Of a stretch of DNA of 64,000 bases, positions 35,085 through 46,319 are shown in pieces; within the stretch, counting starts at the first letter, position 1, and every line of letters begins with the position of its first letter. A model generated the notes under the pieces. That model searched no databases. It was not told the DNA's origin and worked only from the letters and a program-made list of their open reading frames with translations. Origin of the DNA: Escarpia spicata (lineage: Eukaryota; Annelida; Polychaeta; Sabellida; Siboglinidae); contig OZ023207.1 of assembly GCA_963995525.1 (NCBI GenBank), positions 34,380,792-34,444,791 on the forward strand, written 5' to 3'. The position numbers and the translations under genes are program-made.

Positions 35085-37325
35085 GGTGTACGGTTTCATA
35101 TAATATACTTTTCAGTACAATGGAATAAATTACTGGCGATACCATTGGACAACTCTAACTTGTTGTAAGAACGTTTTGGTATCTATCCGACAGTGTAAAT
35201 TGATTATGTTAGTGATATGTAGGTGATTCTGTCCTATTCTTATTATTATAATTAAGAAAACGCCGGAGACGTACGGTTTCATGTACCTCCTCTTATAATG
35301 TGTATTGTGTATTAACTGTCAACAGGTCATGATGTAAGTATTTAAATTGGTTGTCAAAGGTTACATATACCAAGCGCTGATGTTACTTCATATACTTTGC
35401 AAAAATATTGAGGTGTGGGCTAAGAAACTGTCGGAGACGTACGGTTTCATGCCTATGTACGGTTTCAGTAAAATATAGTATTTTTTTAATTATTTGACCA
35501 CTTTTTACTTAAACTTTGTTTACGTACATACCCGAGTGTAAATGTAAAATAATTTATGTGAGTGTTCCATATATGTGTTTCTCAATCATTCTTATCATTT
35601 TATTAATATACTGAACAATAGAACATGAATACAATGTTTTCATAGCGTTATTTATTTAAAGTCTAATCGACCACTTTTGTAAGTTGTCGAAAGGTAATTT
35701 TAAGAACAATTAATTAAACTTGAACTGAATGTTCCAAAAGCACCACCGCTCTCTCATCCTTCTCTTGAACCATCTCTCTGTCGTCCCTCTCCCTCAACAC
35801 CTGTCTCTCGACCCTTTCCGCCTCCACTTGTGTCTCCCCTCTCCTCCACCACCTGTCTCTCGACCCTTTCCACCAACACTTGTGTCTCCCCTCTCCTCCA
35901 CCACCTGTCTCTCGACCCTTTCCACCAACACCTATATGTCATCCATCTCCTCCTCCCCCTCTCCAGCGCCAGTTGCGTTTTCTCCCAACCAGAACATGTT
36001 GGATGGAACACTTCGCCCTTCATGTAGCAGGAATCCTTGAAGCAGGAAGTACTGCCGATTTTTACGACTGGGCCCAGGACCACAACAGTATGGATAGACG
36101 TTATACCACGGACTTCTGGAACATTCCATGTTTCGATCTCATCCTTGCAGTCCTGGATGACTTCGAGGGTTATCTCCAGGAGGGTCATGGTCGTGTCACT
36201 AACACGATTTTGCGTGGCAGAACTCTTAGCTCGTGGTGATTACTCTTCCAGTCTTCACCAGGTTGTCAGTCTTCCTTTTCATGTCACCACCCATTCCGTC
36301 ACAGGGGCTTTTCCCGTGGCCAGCCTCCAGCCAGGTGCACGAAGCTCTAAGACCGAACAGTGATGGAAATGTTTTTACTAGGGCACATATTGTGCTGTTC
36401 CGGTACGGCGAAGTTGGTGAGTCTGTGATGAAGTGAAGAGTCGACAGTTCCGGAAGGATTTCATTGACTTCCTTCAACAGTGTGAGCAGTGACATTTGTA
36501 ATCTACACGTAGCTCTTGGTACAAAGCTTGCCATCCTACTTGAAGTGTACCACCATTGGGTAAATGGCCACCTGGAACTTGACATAGTACACTCCCGTTA
36601 TTTCGTCCTGGTATCTGCACATCCAATTTTCAGCATAGTCCATCGGGACCGATGCCTCCGTCTTTTCCGCCATGGACTGCTTCAAGATGCGGATCTGGTG
36701 ATATTGGATGGTCACCCGGTGACAGTGCTCACAGAACTCGGCCATGCCGGATATGAGTTGGTCTATGAAGTCTCTTGTATCTTGTACAACAAGTTTCACC
36801 TTCTTGAAGACTCTATCCTCGTGTTCAACATATTTGGCTTGCCATGTTCGGTACCGAACTTCTGTTTTCGCTTGGCGTCATCTGATTCCCGAAAATAACG
36901 ATAAATGGGGTGACTGGGCCGATGAACCAACTGGAAGTTAGAGCCGATGTACGGTTTCGGGAAACGTACTGTTGCAAAGACCCATAAAAGTAAAATAAAT
37001 CGAAGGGAAATGTATCTACAAATTAAAATGTTGTCCTATAGTTACCTTGTTATGTGTTATTTATGACCAATTAATATTTCTTACTAATCTACAAATCTCT
37101 ACTTACAATGCGTATTCAAACTTGCGACGTATGGTTTCATGAAAAACTTCCCCACATCGGTTTCGTCGCTCAACACAATTTATTAGCCAACCCTTGTGGT
37201 TTAAAACAGCACAGGACCTATGTATCCAGCTGTGGCAACAAGTTGAGTGTGAAATCTGTGTTATTTAATGAACTGTTGTACTGCATTTTCCTGTATGAAT
37301 GACTGCAGACGGACGGTCTCAGAAA
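35085..37325 (+). repeat. recurrent ACGGTTTCAT motif
   Basis: TACGGTTTCAT or close variants occur at about 35089, 35272, 35440, 35458, 36950, 37129 and 37311, often as GACGTACGGTTTCATG. The repeats bracket the DDE-transposase relic. One reverse-complement copy is at about 57608. Confidence 0.7.
35750..36900 (-). pseudogene. DDE-like transposase-type gene relic, superfamily not assigned
   Basis: Minus-strand blocks match a repetitive 'uncharacterised' protein family in animals: MDYAENWMCRYQDEITG (first Asp/Glu region, about 36640), HFITDSPTSPYRNSTI (second Asp, about 36420) and WLEAGHGKSPCDGMGGDMKR (Glu, about 36310), then a C-terminal block GITSIHTVVVLGPVVK (about 36090). The spacing suggests an RNase H-fold D-D-E arrangement. 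Frames are broken between the blocks. The C-terminal region runs into a low-complexity Trp/Arg/Glu-rich tract from a GGTGGAGGAGAGG-type tandem repeat (about 35760-35950). Confidence 0.6.
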
Positions 37326-37912
37326 AGTTCCCCAACATGAAAATAATCAGGAGAAATCAGGGTTTTGACCTGAAGTTTTAATTGTTATCAATAATGCCTG
37401 AGACATCAACCTTCATAGCCAAACATTAACTGTATACCTTGCATATGTTGTTCGAATAATACGATGCGTTTTAACGTACTGGTGGCATATATTTCAAAAA
37501 AATGGAGCAAAAATTACCCATTTTTGGGGAACAGTACTCAGAGAATCCATAGTACATATACAAAAGTAGGGTTCCCCAGAAAGCCCCAACGAAGACGAAT
37601 GCGTACAGCATCATTCCAGCCTTCCAACTGGTATATTAAATGAGTTATAGCCCTGGAACCTGTTTGTCAACGTTTCGTGATTTGTTTAATTTGTTTTGTT
37701 CCATACTGGGGCCATTGTTTTTTCTGTTATGTCAATTATATTGCCATTGTTTCATATATATGTTTTTTCACATTATTTGCTGATGACATTAGTGTATTTA
37801 TAAATTGTGATCATTTGGATGATATATAAGTAATACAACTAGTTTTTAATTAAACAAAGTGTACATTGGATAAATGCAAACAAACTATCTTTGATGAAAA
37901 CAATTGATGCAC

Positions 37913-37946
37913 GGACGGACGGACGGACGGACGGACGGACGGACGA
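37913..37946. repeat. (GGAC)n microsatellite
   Basis: About eight GGAC units. Confidence 0.95.
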
Positions 37947-38041
37947 AAAGACTGACGAATTAACATATTGGTGGGTGAAAGGACTGACGGATTAATTGGT
38001 GACTTGATTGAACTGGTAGCAACGAATGTAGTATAACTTAC

Positions 38042-38151
38042 TGGAATGGTATGACTCTCTTTGCCGTCTTCCACAGCTTTAGTATATCACGTTTCTCTCC
38101 CGGGAAAGTGATGTTTTCGTAGAGAGCCTCAAACACTGGCACAACAAGAGC
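38042..38151 (-). CDS. GT49 (LARGE/B4GAT1-like) exon
   Basis: 110 nt, acceptor ...TTCGTAG, donor GTAAGT, phase 0 in and phase 2 out. It encodes ALVVPVFEALYENITFPGEK and a helix KRDILKLWKTAKRVIPF. 'ALVVPxFE' is the strand following the DxD domain in B4GAT1 and LARGE. It joins exon 43365-43517 in frame, giving ...GKT-ALVVP. The Polinton lies in the intron downstream of this exon. Confidence 0.88.
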
Positions 38152-38199
38152 CTACGAACATAACATTTTACCACACTAGACTTATTTATCCTACGTAAT

Positions 38200-38420
38200 G
38201 CATGCGCGCCGAACTCGGTTAAAGTTTACGACTTTATGTTATAACAAACATTACGAATACAGTGGGATATCGTTTATTCTATATCGTTTATTCTTTATTA
38301 TATTACCGTTTTATATTTTGCTGGATCTCACATTATGTACGCAATTAGTCATATATATATATATATATATATATAAACACATTTTTTCACCAATATATAT
38401 ATATATATAGGCCAGGCCAC
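38200..38420. repeat. (TA)n microsatellites
   Basis: Two TA runs (about 38351-38374 and 38393-38408); otherwise AT-rich with no gene. The following 1 kb (to about 39440) also shows no gene. Confidence 0.8.
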
Positions 38421-39454
38421 GGAAAATGTTCCCATTCAATTTGTTTTTGAAAATCAAAATGTGTTTTAATACCCTCATTTCCACATGTTCCTGACAGAGG
38501 AAATATAAGAACATACAACTGTTGCAATTCAGAGCATAACAAATCAAATCACAGCTGACACAGCTGTTTTACAAGAGCAACACTTGTGCATTTTGTCTAC
38601 GTGTGACGGACATCATGAGCAACTTATATTTCGTATGTCAGCCATTCCATAAAATAGAGTCCACATTGTATTATGATAATTGTAATATTATGTACTAAAT
38701 GATTACTTCACCAGGCACTTTGGAAGAAACGTTAAAGGTGTGTAGCGAATATTGACCGAACAGTGGCTTCCGTTGGAAGTAGGTGCAATTTGCCTCAACT
38801 GAAAATGTTTAGTTGTATTATTAATGTTTTTTTCACATTCTGCTGACAATTCCATTCCCCACCTGTATCGCAACATCGTGTACATTAAGGCCAATTTTGC
38901 ACATGACCGTATAAACGTGACGACGGACATCATACATATTGTTGTTTTTATTTGTAGCTATTTTTCAAATATTTTTCGCTGGAACTGCAACAATTACATA
39001 TGTTATTACATACCTACTACATAGCATTGCATTGCAGCACTAATTGTTCACAATATGCATGGTCACACTGAAGCAAACAGGTTGTCTATATTGATTCATA
39101 ACATCGTTAATGGACACAGGCAACATAAGTAATTCACTCAGCAATAAATGCACACGTCTACAGTTAACTTGGGAAATACATTGGCATTTGACTCGTATTT
39201 CTATTTGACCGTTTCCAACCAGATTGTCCTCGAAAAACGCTAATCCAATCGTCACATATTTCGTGACGGTCATCATACAGAACACATAAATTTACGCAAC
39301 ATCTTGTGAACAAATCATGTGACGAACATCATTGGTTAAGCTATTTCCACATTGTGGTTGTTTTATCCTAATCAGCAGCCAGTGTCACGTATGTCTTGAT
39401 GTGTTTTCCTTGATCAATGTTGCTATGTTAATATAAAGGGTCACCTTTGGGTGT

Positions 39455-40955
39455 GTCATATAGCACAGCGGCTAAGTGATAAGATTGTGCACATTTTTGA
39501 AAAAAGCATGACATTTGGCACACATGCAGATTATGATATATAGATTAATTTAAACCTAGGTACCCATCGCTATCGACTTGGTACTTAGCCGCATCTTGAT
39601 TTTAAAGATGGCCGCCACGAAAATCCATTATCGGTATATATCAACTCCTAAGCAACATAACAACATATTCTTGGTGTCTAACCCAACATTTCCAGGGGCA
39701 AGGAATCCATTACCGTCATATGCAGTACCAAGGATGAGGCCATACTGAAATCCAAGATAGCCGCCATGGAAACTCATCACCCAAATATTTCAGCTTCTAA
39801 GCAACATATAAACATGTTCTTGGTGTCTAACCCAACATTTCCATAATAAAAAGAATATATTTCAGTCATATGACGGTCATATTTAAATCCAAGATGGCCG
39901 CCATGCATCGTGAAGTAGCGGAATCCATGTGTGGTTCATATATGAATATTTATATATCCACGAATATGTCAATTCGTGTTGGCTGTTGTGGCGATATTCA
40001 GAGTTGTTTTATCATTTGCTACACTCTGTAATGTCATGCGTTTCCGGTGGATATATAACCATCAGCACACAAAGTCAGATAGTAGTTATCACAGTCCAAA
40101 AAAGCCACCAACGACCTTGAGTACCTTCAACCGTGCACACACGAGGAAGCAGACATCGGCATATTACTTTACGTATCACATTGTGTTATCCAAGGATTCC
40201 CCTAAGTGGATACCCGACGTGTGTGTCCATCATTTCATGGTGGTAGCTTATTTACATTCATTGACACGTGCATTACCGGAATAAATACGAGTGTAGTTTT
40301 GTGTTGCTCTGAAGCTGAATAACACCAAAATATATTATTAGAATGTTAATATGGCTTTCATCTGAGGATACAACAAGTGGAAGAAATGGATTACTTAACC
40401 CTGAACATGTTGATATAGACACCAATGTCATGTTTCTATGTTGTGTAGAAGCGGATATATTTGGACAGATGATTTCAATGGCAGCCATTTTATATTTCAA
40501 TATGGCCGTCATCTGGGAATAATGCAAGTGGCGCATCTGAATTTCTTGACCTTGAAATGTATGTAGCACATATGGATTCTTCATATGGATTCCTCCACCT
40601 TAAGAGGCACTAAGATCATATTGATAAAACGTATATGCAGGGCAGCCATCTTGAATTTCAATATTGCCGTCTTCTGAGGATATACAATATTGACGAAATG
40701 GATTCCTTGAGCCTGGGAATGTTGGATTAGACACCAAGAACATGTTTTATGTTGCTTAGAAGCTGATATATCTGAATAATAGATTTCCGTGACGGCCATT
40801 TGTGAAATCAATATTTCTGCTAGGTACCATGCAAATAGCGATGGATAACTAGCTTGAAATTAATCTGCATATCATAAACTTTACGTATGCCATTTTCATG
40901 CTTTTGTCAAAAAGTGCACAATTCGTCAACTTTGTGGCTCTTAGCCGATGTACTA
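39455..40955. mobile_element. foldback-type element with tandem subrepeats in its inverted arms
   Basis: The left arm starts near AGCACAGCGGCTAAGTG and the right arm, reversed, near TAGTACATCGGCTAAGAG. Both continue through TTGTGCAC, AAAGCATGA, TGCAGATTA... and CCATCGCTAT. Each arm then holds subrepeats of about 140-160 bp, each with AAGATGGCCGCCATGG-like and TCTAAGCAACATAAAACATG / TTGGTGTCTAACCCAACATT blocks: left about 39607, 39756 and 39893, right (inverted) about 40480, 40648 and 40800. The middle (about 39910-40270) has no clear gene. A clear target duplication was not found. Confidence 0.75.
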
Positions 40956-40998
40956 ATATTATTCTTTGCGAACTGAATATCGGAAATATTTGACAACA

Positions 40999-41180
40999 TT
41001 TATGCTCCATGCTATTTACCTCTATCCTTGCTCTATTTTCTGAACCGACACGTTTTCCATGTATCGTTCATCTTCCCACAATGCCGCCACATAATCTCCA
41101 ATTCCACAATGGATCACTACTTCCCTGCTGCTGGAATCACGAATCTGTATGACGGTGGTATCACTGAAATCCGTATACAT
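40999..41180 (-). CDS. unassigned coding fragment
   Basis: A minus-strand frame after an acceptor-like GATTTCAG reads DTTVIQIRDSSSREVVIHCG, then IGDYVAALWEDERYMENVSV and ends with a stop. The 'GDYVAALWEDERYM' part resembles small SH3/Tudor-like tails in some transposases. It could be a transposon remnant or a terminal exon; no family was assigned. Confidence 0.25.
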
Positions 41181-41639
41181 TGTATCTTGGCAGTTTGTAG
41201 AGAAATGTCATAGTTATCTAGCTTTGGTGACGTGTTGTTGAATGTTGTGTTGTGAGTGAGGCGAATTTTTCAACGCAGGATAGCCAATTGAGACGTTACC
41301 TATAGAAAAAAACAATCTTCCTTGACAGGCACACGTTGCCCAGATGTGCTATGGATGTGGTACTGTGTTTCAAACCTTGTCTGATGCTTGTGTTTCTGCT
41401 TCAATTGACTGTAGGCTATATTTGAGGGTATCATTCTTTCCATGGTTGACTTCGACTATCCGTTCATCATTGTTGAATATTTTATCATGGTATGTCATGT
41501 CACATCATGTCATACCAGCACCATTTGCTGATCGCATTGCTGATCCGTCCTTGCAATCATTGGTCTTTTCCCATGTCCTGCGTCAAACTAGATTCATGCA
41601 ACTGGGGCAACGAAATGTTCGTTGTGCTAAGATATGATA

Positions 41640-43360
41640 TAAATAATGTGAATGTTCTTGTATTGCATCGGGTATGAATATATCAAATAGCGTATGTATG
41701 TAAGCTCTGTTAGATATGATAATGTTAATATAGGTAGGCAACACGTATTTTTAGAAAACCGCAGATGGTTGGCGAATAAAGTATGTGCTTGTCGGTGACC
41801 ACCACTAAGATTGGTACGATTGAAGAAGCTAAACTGCTGACAGTATTTGTGCAAGGCACGATTGCTACATACTGATGTTGTAAGCTAGAACCTACGCTCC
41901 ACCTTCCAGAATTTCCGCGTCAGCAACGTTAGCAGTTTGTCGCCTTCTCTATTCCCAATACATGACTATTTTTCATCCACGATTTGGCCTGCTTGTCACA
42001 CAATTAAACAGCTACATGTCCTGACTATCATCTTTTGCCGACTACGTAGCGCCGACACAATATAGATATTCATGCATGCTTTCATTACATTAGCGCATTG
42101 CACAAATCTCGTCTTTACCCTCATGTTTCTTAATTTTCCGGTATTTTTTATCTTTAAGACCAGTACCAATAAAACATCGAACATAAAGTCGTATTCTTAA
42201 AATCATAGTAATTGGTTAATACGAAGTCATCTACTCATTATACATGCACATGTTATAATAGTAACAATTTGAGAAAAAAACCACCATCATAAGTACAGTA
42301 GGCATGCTGCCCGGCATTATTTATGCCATGTTTGCATGTACAATGCAACCAAGCACGCACACACGAAGTCAAAATCAAGCCATATTACATGTGAGAAAAT
42401 CGGGATACATCAGCCAATATAGGTAGTACAATCAGTTTTGAGTTTAATATGGATAAGATGAGGGAAATCTAAACATGACATCCGTCACGACATTTGCATT
42501 AAAACAGGAACAGGATGTTTGAGGATCCACAGATATATGCAATTTAAAGATAGCTCATTATTTGTTCGTAGGATGAGGGATATTATGTGACATTTTTAAA
42601 TAGTGTATTAAGTGACTGCAAATAGTACAATAATTTAGCTTCTACATTTTAATTTTATATATTTGTTCTTCAAATTATGGTTCTTGACATCTATTCATTC
42701 CATCATTTGAAGAAAAAACCCCACAAATGGCGACAAGTTTCTTAATTCAAAAGCCTACTAGTGGCATTATACCAAACATAAAAACACACAGAACGACAAT
42801 TGACATATATTTGGATGGGTGCGCCAATTTGATCAATCAATTCTTAGGAACCAGCTTTCGTAAAGTCATATGAAAAACACGTATGTATGTCAGGGATATA
42901 TGATACACAGCTAGCCTGTAATTAAGAGTATACGGTAATATGTCTTAAAGTAATAACCGTGAGACAAGAAGAAGGTGGTGAATTTGAAATGGGAACATTG
43001 TGACCTGACCCATATATATATATATATATATATACATATACAAATGCTGCTATCAGCGCGAGATCACGGCTTTTTCATGCAATAATGATGCAGCGAAATT
43101 GAATGACGCATATATATGTCTGCTGTAGTGCCATAGGAAGGATGGACATTTTGTTAATGTTTGATGACGTACGATGATATCATGCTTAACAATGCTACAG
43201 CTGCATATCACATTTGAAGAATGCATCATCATATGCATGTATTTTACGCCTCCCTGTCCATAACCTCCTAGCCCATTTTTAATCAAGTCAACTTGCCATG
43301 CGTTATCGGAAATTATAAATTTCAAGTGCTCATTACATCTATAATTATCCGCTTGAGACC
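41640..43360. other. AT-rich intron, nothing recognised
   Basis: Apart from a short (TA)n at about 43014-43034, no gene, RNA or known repeat was seen. Confidence 0.4.
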
Positions 43361-43364
43361 GTAC

Positions 43365-43517
43365 CGTTTTGCCTTGGAAAAATCCGTTCGATATATAATC
43401 TTGCAGATGAATATCGAGTTGCGGCATCGGTTCGAAGTCGACGTCTGTAAGGAAGACGTATTTGGTGTCTGCGTTCTCCAAGGCAACATTTCTGAGAAAG
43501 TTCACTGGGAAAAAAAT
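43365..43517 (-). CDS. GT49 (LARGE/B4GAT1-like) exon with DxD motif
   Basis: 153 nt (51 codons), phase 0 at both ends, acceptor TTGTTGTTGCAG, donor GTACGG. It encodes IFFPVNFLRNVALENADTKY and FLTDVDFEPMPQLDIHLQ. The FPVNFLRNVA block and the D-V-D motif are the nucleotide-sugar/metal-binding core of GT49 glycosyltransferases. This is the most diagnostic exon in the window. Confidence 0.93.
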
Positions 43518-43819
43518 CTGCAACAACAATTTGACATTGTAAACTAAGATTGGACAGAGTTGTTGTCGGTTTCCCGAATTAGAGTTTTACTTAGCAAAAT
43601 ACTGTTTAATGTTGTTATTTAAATACAACTGTACATTAGTACATTAAAATAATGTAAAATCTTTATATCTGATTGACCGAATCAAGTTTAAGCCATGAGC
43701 AGAAATTTACATATCGGAAAAAAAATCGTGGTAGATTGATTAGAGGGATAGATATGTATTTCTTCCTATCTTTTACCATGGAAAGCCTAATTTTCTAGTA
43801 AACATGCTCCACTTCTCAA

Positions 43820-43975
43820 CCAAAAATGTCGGGGCCATTTTCTGACTGGCGGCTGTCTTGGATTTCTCACCGAGGAGGGGCCATTTTATTTTCCCTACCA
43901 ATTAAACATTTTAGTGAATGACATTTGGTGAGCTTGTAACAAAACAACTTGGCCTCTCATCAAGGCTTCTATCAA
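43820..43975 (+). repeat. dispersed repeat (copy in + orientation)
   Basis: Shares CTTGGATTTCTC, CCCTACCAA and GTAACAAAACAAC blocks in the same order with the reverse complement of about 49010-49160. Family unknown. Confidence 0.65.
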
Positions 43976-44649
43976 TCGAATATGTTGAGGTGAGCTTCCT
44001 AGGGGCCATACCAGTACTCATATCCGATAGATCATGTCAATCCCTGTCATAATGTTTGAAAAGTTCACACTAACACATATATCGTGGAATCAATGGGCCT
44101 ATTGAACTGTTGTTTAATAATGTACCTATTGACCTGCTATTGGCCATTTAGCGACTGTATAATTTCTCACTTATCAATTATCGCCACACATTACTATCAA
44201 AACGTTTTGGTAAATTATGCCCTAGTGTGCAAAACGTTTGACTAAATGGTTATTCACAAAACAAATTGTTATATAGGCTTTCATTGACATCTACCAAAGA
44301 CGTGAATCGCGAAACGCCATTAAGCAACCGTATAAGTACTTGTTTAACGGATTATCACTCATTTATCAGCCACAACTTTTTTATAAACGTTCGCCCTAAC
44401 GCCCACATGTTTTATATTATAGTTTGTGCTATGAAATAAACCTACCGAGAAGCGCCGACTAATAACAACAATGTCAAGATAAGGCGTTAGACATGTAATT
44501 ATTTACGTATCAATGTACCGATTATGTCAGAAGATTACCATTAGGAAACACCTCTAGCGTCCCAAAAAGTATTACGTTGAAATAATTATTTAGATGATGT
44601 AATACATTAAAACAGTGACAGGGCAAGGCCAAAAGGACACCTTATTTCC

Positions 44650-44890
44650 TGACAGACCTGTTCAATTGAACACCGTCTCGACTTTTCTGGGAAGCATTCG
44701 GCCACGCTGCAATTAATACGCGATTACAATTCGAAGGCAAATATCCACCACTGCCTACAGCAAGTACTCAATCATACAGCTGATTGAACTGAGCAACGCA
44801 TAGTGAACGAACTTGCCCAAGGTTCAACACCGCCGGGGTCTCTCGGTTGAGAGTCCGAAGCTCTAGCCACTGCACCACGGAGCTACACTT
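44650..44890 (-). mobile_element. tRNA-derived SINE
   Basis: In minus orientation it begins GTGGTGCAGTGGCTAGAGCT (A-box-like), then CGGACTCTCAACCGAGAGAC, followed by the body TTGGGCAAGTTCGTTCACT and CAGTTCAATCAGCTGTA, and ends with TTAATTGCAGCGTGG and TTCCCAGAAAAGTCGAGAC. The copy at 59570 has the same parts. The B-box is degenerate here (CCCCGGCGGTGTTGAA). Confidence 0.8.
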
Positions 44891-44899
44891 CGTTCGTGG

Positions 44900-45175
44900 T
44901 ATTGTTTCAACAGTTATTCGTGTCTGCAGGTTTCCTTAGTATGGTTTCAACATTGGCTCGTGTTCGCGTGTTGCCGTGGAAGCGTTTCAACATTTCCTTA
45001 TGGTACCATGTTACCGCAGTGGCTTGTCAACATTACATTATGTTACCGTGGTAGTGAATCAACGTTTCTTCGCATGAGTGTTTTGTCATTGTCGCGTATT
45101 ACCACTACAACATGTCACATATTTCGTCAACGTGTTAATTTATTGTGCTACCGTGTTACCACTGGCGTGATGTGT
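44900..45175. repeat. degenerate minisatellite, ~40-bp unit
   Basis: Repeated GTTTCAACATT and GTTACCGTGGTAGTG words spaced about 40-45 bp. Confidence 0.55.
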
Positions 45176-45371
45176 CCCTGGGATATTTTGCTTGTATTCT
45201 ATACAGACACCATGGTAGTGGTTTCAAATATACAGCATTTTTGCGATGTATGAATCGATTGACAGTTACTAGACTTTTTTGTGAGAAAACAGGCGGTTCT
45301 GAAAACATAACACTGGTTTCTGTAGTTCAACGTGGTGCATAACACATAAATAACAGGAAATAAATACTCAC

Positions 45372-45451
45372 CATTGCCACACTAATTGCAGTGTCCTCTC
45401 CTAAACAGGCGTAACGATTTCGTACTACATTAACTAAGTTTATCATGGCGC
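45372..45451 (-). CDS. GT49 (LARGE/B4GAT1-like) exon
   Basis: 80 nt between a good acceptor (CTACTTCGTTACAG) and donor GTGAGT, phase 1 in and phase 0 out. The product is AMINLVNVVRNRYACLGED followed by TAISVAM. The sequence itself is poorly conserved. The phases fit exactly between exons 49468-49578 and 43365-43517, and the combined length from GPIS to FPVNFLRN (about 65 residues) is normal for the family. Confidence 0.7.
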
Positions 45452-45821
45452 CTGTAACGAAGTAGGACGATAGCAGTTTAGACAAATAAGCCTCTTTTGC
45501 ATTTTTGAGGGGTATGGTTCTGCATCTCATGATTTTTTATTCGTATTGGAAGGTGGTGGAACACGACTGTTCGGAGCATCGGTTGGTCCTGTCACTCTTG
45601 TTACAGGTGATGGTGGCACTGGTGGTACCTGAACTGGGAATTGTGGAAATGAGTTGGTCTCAAATTGAGTTATCCCCGCGATGTTTGCGACTCTCGGCTG
45701 TTTCATTCACCGATTCAGCAAATTGACAACTAGGCAGAATTGCATTGTTTGTACAGGTGTACTCCGTCATCGTGGATTCTCTTAGTTAATCACCGTGAAC
45801 GAAAATCGTAATGAGACAACC

Positions 45822-46010
45822 GGTGTAGGATGCTCAAAACACTTCCCCGCTGAAACACTACGGTAGTGTTTTGAGCGTACTTTCAAAACATTACAGTAGT
45901 GTTTTGAGCATACCCTCAAAACACTAATGTTAAGTTCAAAACATTAACCATAAGTATGCTCAAAATACTACCCAATTTCAAAACACTACCGTCAGTATAT
46001 TTTACCAGTG
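45822..46010. repeat. dispersed palindromic repeat, copy 3 (longest)
   Basis: Begins GGTGTAGGATGCTCAAAACA and holds CACTACGGTAGTGTTTTGAGC with several further inverted and direct copies of CAAAACACTAC, so nested hairpins are possible. It shares its whole first half with 15303-15372. Confidence 0.8.
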
Positions 46011-46319
46011 TAAATCAGTCTTCGCATTCCTGCGTCTTGTGTCTTTGATAATAATAGCCCTGCTAAATCTGAGTACATGTTTTAATAATATAATACAGCT
46101 ATGCGAATAAGGGCAACTATTCGCAGCGCAGTGACGTCACAGCTCTGCAAATAGCGGCAACTCATATTATCTTATTTGCAGAGTTGCTCGGCAAAGACTT
46201 GAGAGTAGATATAATATATCAGTATTGACGCAGAAATAGCACGAAAAGTATTTACACGTGACACAGAAGCGTAATACGCATTTACAAAACCATAACAACA
46301 CGCATAGCAGCTAGTAAAC

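Noticed and set aside
35729..36940. Plus-strand open frames (103, 119, 144 aa)
   Set aside because: Shadows of the minus-strand DDE-like relic and its low-complexity tail.
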